The notes below the pieces were generated by a model. The model saw only the letters and a list, made by a program, of their open reading frames with translations. It ran no database searches and was not told the DNA's origin. A DNA stretch of 64,000 bases from an uncultured Planctomycetaceae bacterium. GTDB lineage: Bacteria > Planctomycetota > Planctomycetia > Planctomycetales > Planctomycetaceae. The translations under genes were made by a program, and so were the position numbers. The stretch lies in contig CALSLT010000006.1 of the NCBI GenBank assembly GCA_943787265.1, forward strand, positions 62,001 to 126,000, in the 5' to 3' direction. Positions within the stretch are counted from its first letter, which is position 1. Every line of letters starts with the position of its first letter. This document shows, one piece after another, positions 62,877 through 64,000 of this stretch.

Positions 62877-64000
62877 ATGAACTGCCAATCAACACTGCGT
62901 GGGTTCATGACCACGATGCTTGTGGCTGGCCTCAGCGCTTCTCTATCGGCTGAGCAGTCTCGCCCAAATGTGCTGCTGATTCTCTCCGATGATCACAGCA
63001 TGCCGCATGTCAGTTGTTACGACGACGAAAACACAAAACGGTTCAGGATAACGCCGAACCTTCAGAAGTTCGCCGAGCAGGGAATGCGGTTTGATCGGGC
63101 ATACACGTCCGCTCCGCAATGTGCTCCGTCACGGATTTCGATTTTTGCGTGTCGATCTCCCATCGGCCTGAGCGTGACTCGATTCGCGCAACCACCACGT
63201 GCCGATGTTCGCTTCTTCACGGACGTCCTTCGCGCAGGCGGCTATTGGGTGGGACTGGACGGACGCCACCAGCATCTTGACGGCCGTGTCCGCGAAGCCG
63301 AACACATTGACAGGGCGCTGCGGCAAGCCGGCATGCAGAGTCTCGACCAGCGGTTTGATCACTTCGTGCGATCCGCCGGGACCAAGGGCGACAGTTTGTT
63401 TCAAGTCGCCGATCGCGTTGCCGCGGCTCTGGACAAAGTGCCCGACGAAAAACCGTTCTTCCTTTACTTCGGTTTTAGTCAGCCGCATCGAAAGTTCTCG
63501 CTGAAGTACGACGGAATCGATCCGATCGAATTGAAACTTCCGGCGGACTGGCCCGATCTCCCTGAAGTCCGCGTCGATTACGCCAGGTATCTCGCATCGG
63601 TGCGTGAACTGGATCAGGGTTTTGGACAGATCATGGCGCTTCTGAAGACCCGCGGCATCGACGACAACACGCTCGTTATCTTCATGGGCGACAACGGCGA
63701 AGCGCTGCTTCGAGGCAAAGGCACTCTGTACGACCGCGGCACTCATGTTCCGCTGATGATCCGCTGGCCGGGCCGAGTCAAACCGGGGTCGAGTTCTTCC
63801 ACACTTGTCTGTGGGACAGACCTTGGCCCGACGATTCTCTCCGCATGTGGAATGAAACCGCCGAAGGAAATGACGGGGGACAGTTTCATGCGACAACTTT
63901 TGGGAAGGAAGGGTGAAGACCGGCGATACGTATTCGCCGAACGTGGCTGGCACTGGGGGCCGATCACTCGAACCGATGGTCTGGACCTTTCACGTTCAAT
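62877..64000 (+). CDS. Sulfatase (3' partial)
   Basis: The frame is open from the ATG at 62877 to the window end (374 aa visible). Signal peptide (GFMTTMLVAGLSASLSAEQS), core NVLLILSDDHSMPHVSCYDD, FGly motif C82-A-P-S-R86 followed by ISIFACRSP. Later segments: FFLYFGFSQPHRKF and the second metal site LVIFMGDNGEALLRGKGTLY. It groups with planctomycete arylsulfatase-like enzymes. It follows the preceding sulfatase on the same strand, probably as an operon acting on one sulfated glycan. The C-terminal part lies outside the window. Confidence 0.9.
   Translation, partial: MNCQSTLRGFMTTMLVAGLSASLSAEQSRPNVLLILSDDHSMPHVSCYDDENTKRFRITPNLQKFAEQGMRFDRAYTSAPQCAPSRISIFACRSPIGLSVTRFAQPPRADVRFFTDVLRAGGYWVGLDGRHQHLDGRVREAEHIDRALRQAGMQSLDQRFDHFVRSAGTKGDSLFQVADRVAAALDKVPDEKPFFLYFGFSQPHRKFSLKYDGIDPIELKLPADWPDLPEVRVDYARYLASVRELDQGFGQIMALLKTRGIDDNTLVIFMGDNGEALLRGKGTLYDRGTHVPLMIRWPGRVKPGSSSSTLVCGTDLGPTILSACGMKPPKEMTGDSFMRQLLGRKGEDRRYVFAERGWHWGPITRTDGLDLSRS

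Noticed and set aside
63129..63953. Minus-strand 274-aa frame near the window end
   Set aside because: Shadow of the partial sulfatase that stays open on the plus strand to base 64000.

Overview
The window looks like a Planctomycetes chromosome, most likely Planctomycetales/Planctomycetaceae. This rests on gene content: several FGly-type sulfatases, two DUF1501 genes, two DUF1549/DUF1553 cytochrome-like genes, a DUF1552/DUF1592 pair, a PVC-type heme dehydrogenase, a DUF1559 protein, Gfo/Idh/MocA oxidoreductases with Tat signals, a large Ser/Thr kinase-ATPase, and an ECF sigma/FecR pair. I cannot name the species from the sequence alone.

Layout. 1-8.6 kb: a partial FAD/NAD disulfide oxidoreductase with a TVP38-type membrane protein, a histidine-kinase-like ATPase fused to PilZ, a sulfatase, a Tat-exported Gfo/Idh/MocA protein, then a leftward DUF1553-DUF1501-WD40 operon that extends to 11.5 kb. 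11.7-16.9 kb: a decayed integrated island. It has tRNA-Val(CAC), a frameshifted tyrosine integrase overlapping that tRNA antisense, a small HTH gene, the C-terminal stub of a primase/helicase-like gene, a complete 1494-bp IS, and a rearranged IS3-family remnant. 17-28.5 kb is housekeeping-like: a 1413-aa kinase/ATPase/TPR protein, a GYF/PH membrane protein, a rhodanese, a DUF1559 protein, a lipoprotein, the tig-clpP-clpP cluster and tRNA-Gly(GCC). 28.5-31 kb: a candidate small RNA, the SRP RNA, a conserved hypothetical gene and an SDR. 31.1-37.8 kb: a DUF1501 - PPC-domain - DUF1553 operon. 37.8-44.3 kb: a Bax-inhibitor-1 protein, a membrane-protein gene split by a second copy of the 1494-bp IS, a YdjM-like membrane protein, and a XylR-like regulator divergent from a Gfo/Idh/MocA gene.

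44.4-54.7 kb is a sulfatase/dehydrogenase operon riddled with single-base frameshifts: HEAT-cytochrome c, PVC dehydrogenase, ThuA, sulfatase, alpha/beta hydrolase, PAS protein, second sulfatase. 54.9-61.2 kb: ECF sigma - FecR - DUF1552 - four-helix-bundle gene - DUF1592 cytochrome, with inverted-repeat pairs between the genes. 61.4-64 kb: two more sulfatases, the last running off the window.

The accessory genes form the usual planctomycete toolkit for sulfated polysaccharides and envelope-associated redox proteins (sulfatases, ThuA-like and Gfo/Idh/MocA proteins, planctomycete cytochromes), under local regulators (XylR, ECF sigma/FecR).

The observations I rate highest are: (i) a free-standing four-helix-bundle (23S IVP/S23-like) gene enclosed by near-perfect long inverted repeats, inserted in an operon, with a second 'empty' repeat pair upstream and a repeat supplying the start codon of the next gene; (ii) a gene restored exactly by in-silico excision of the IS and one TTAG duplication; (iii) an RsbW-like ATPase fused to a PilZ domain with intact c-di-GMP motifs; (iv) the tRNA-Val/integrase overlap; (v) a cluster of single-base frameshifts confined to some accessory genes.
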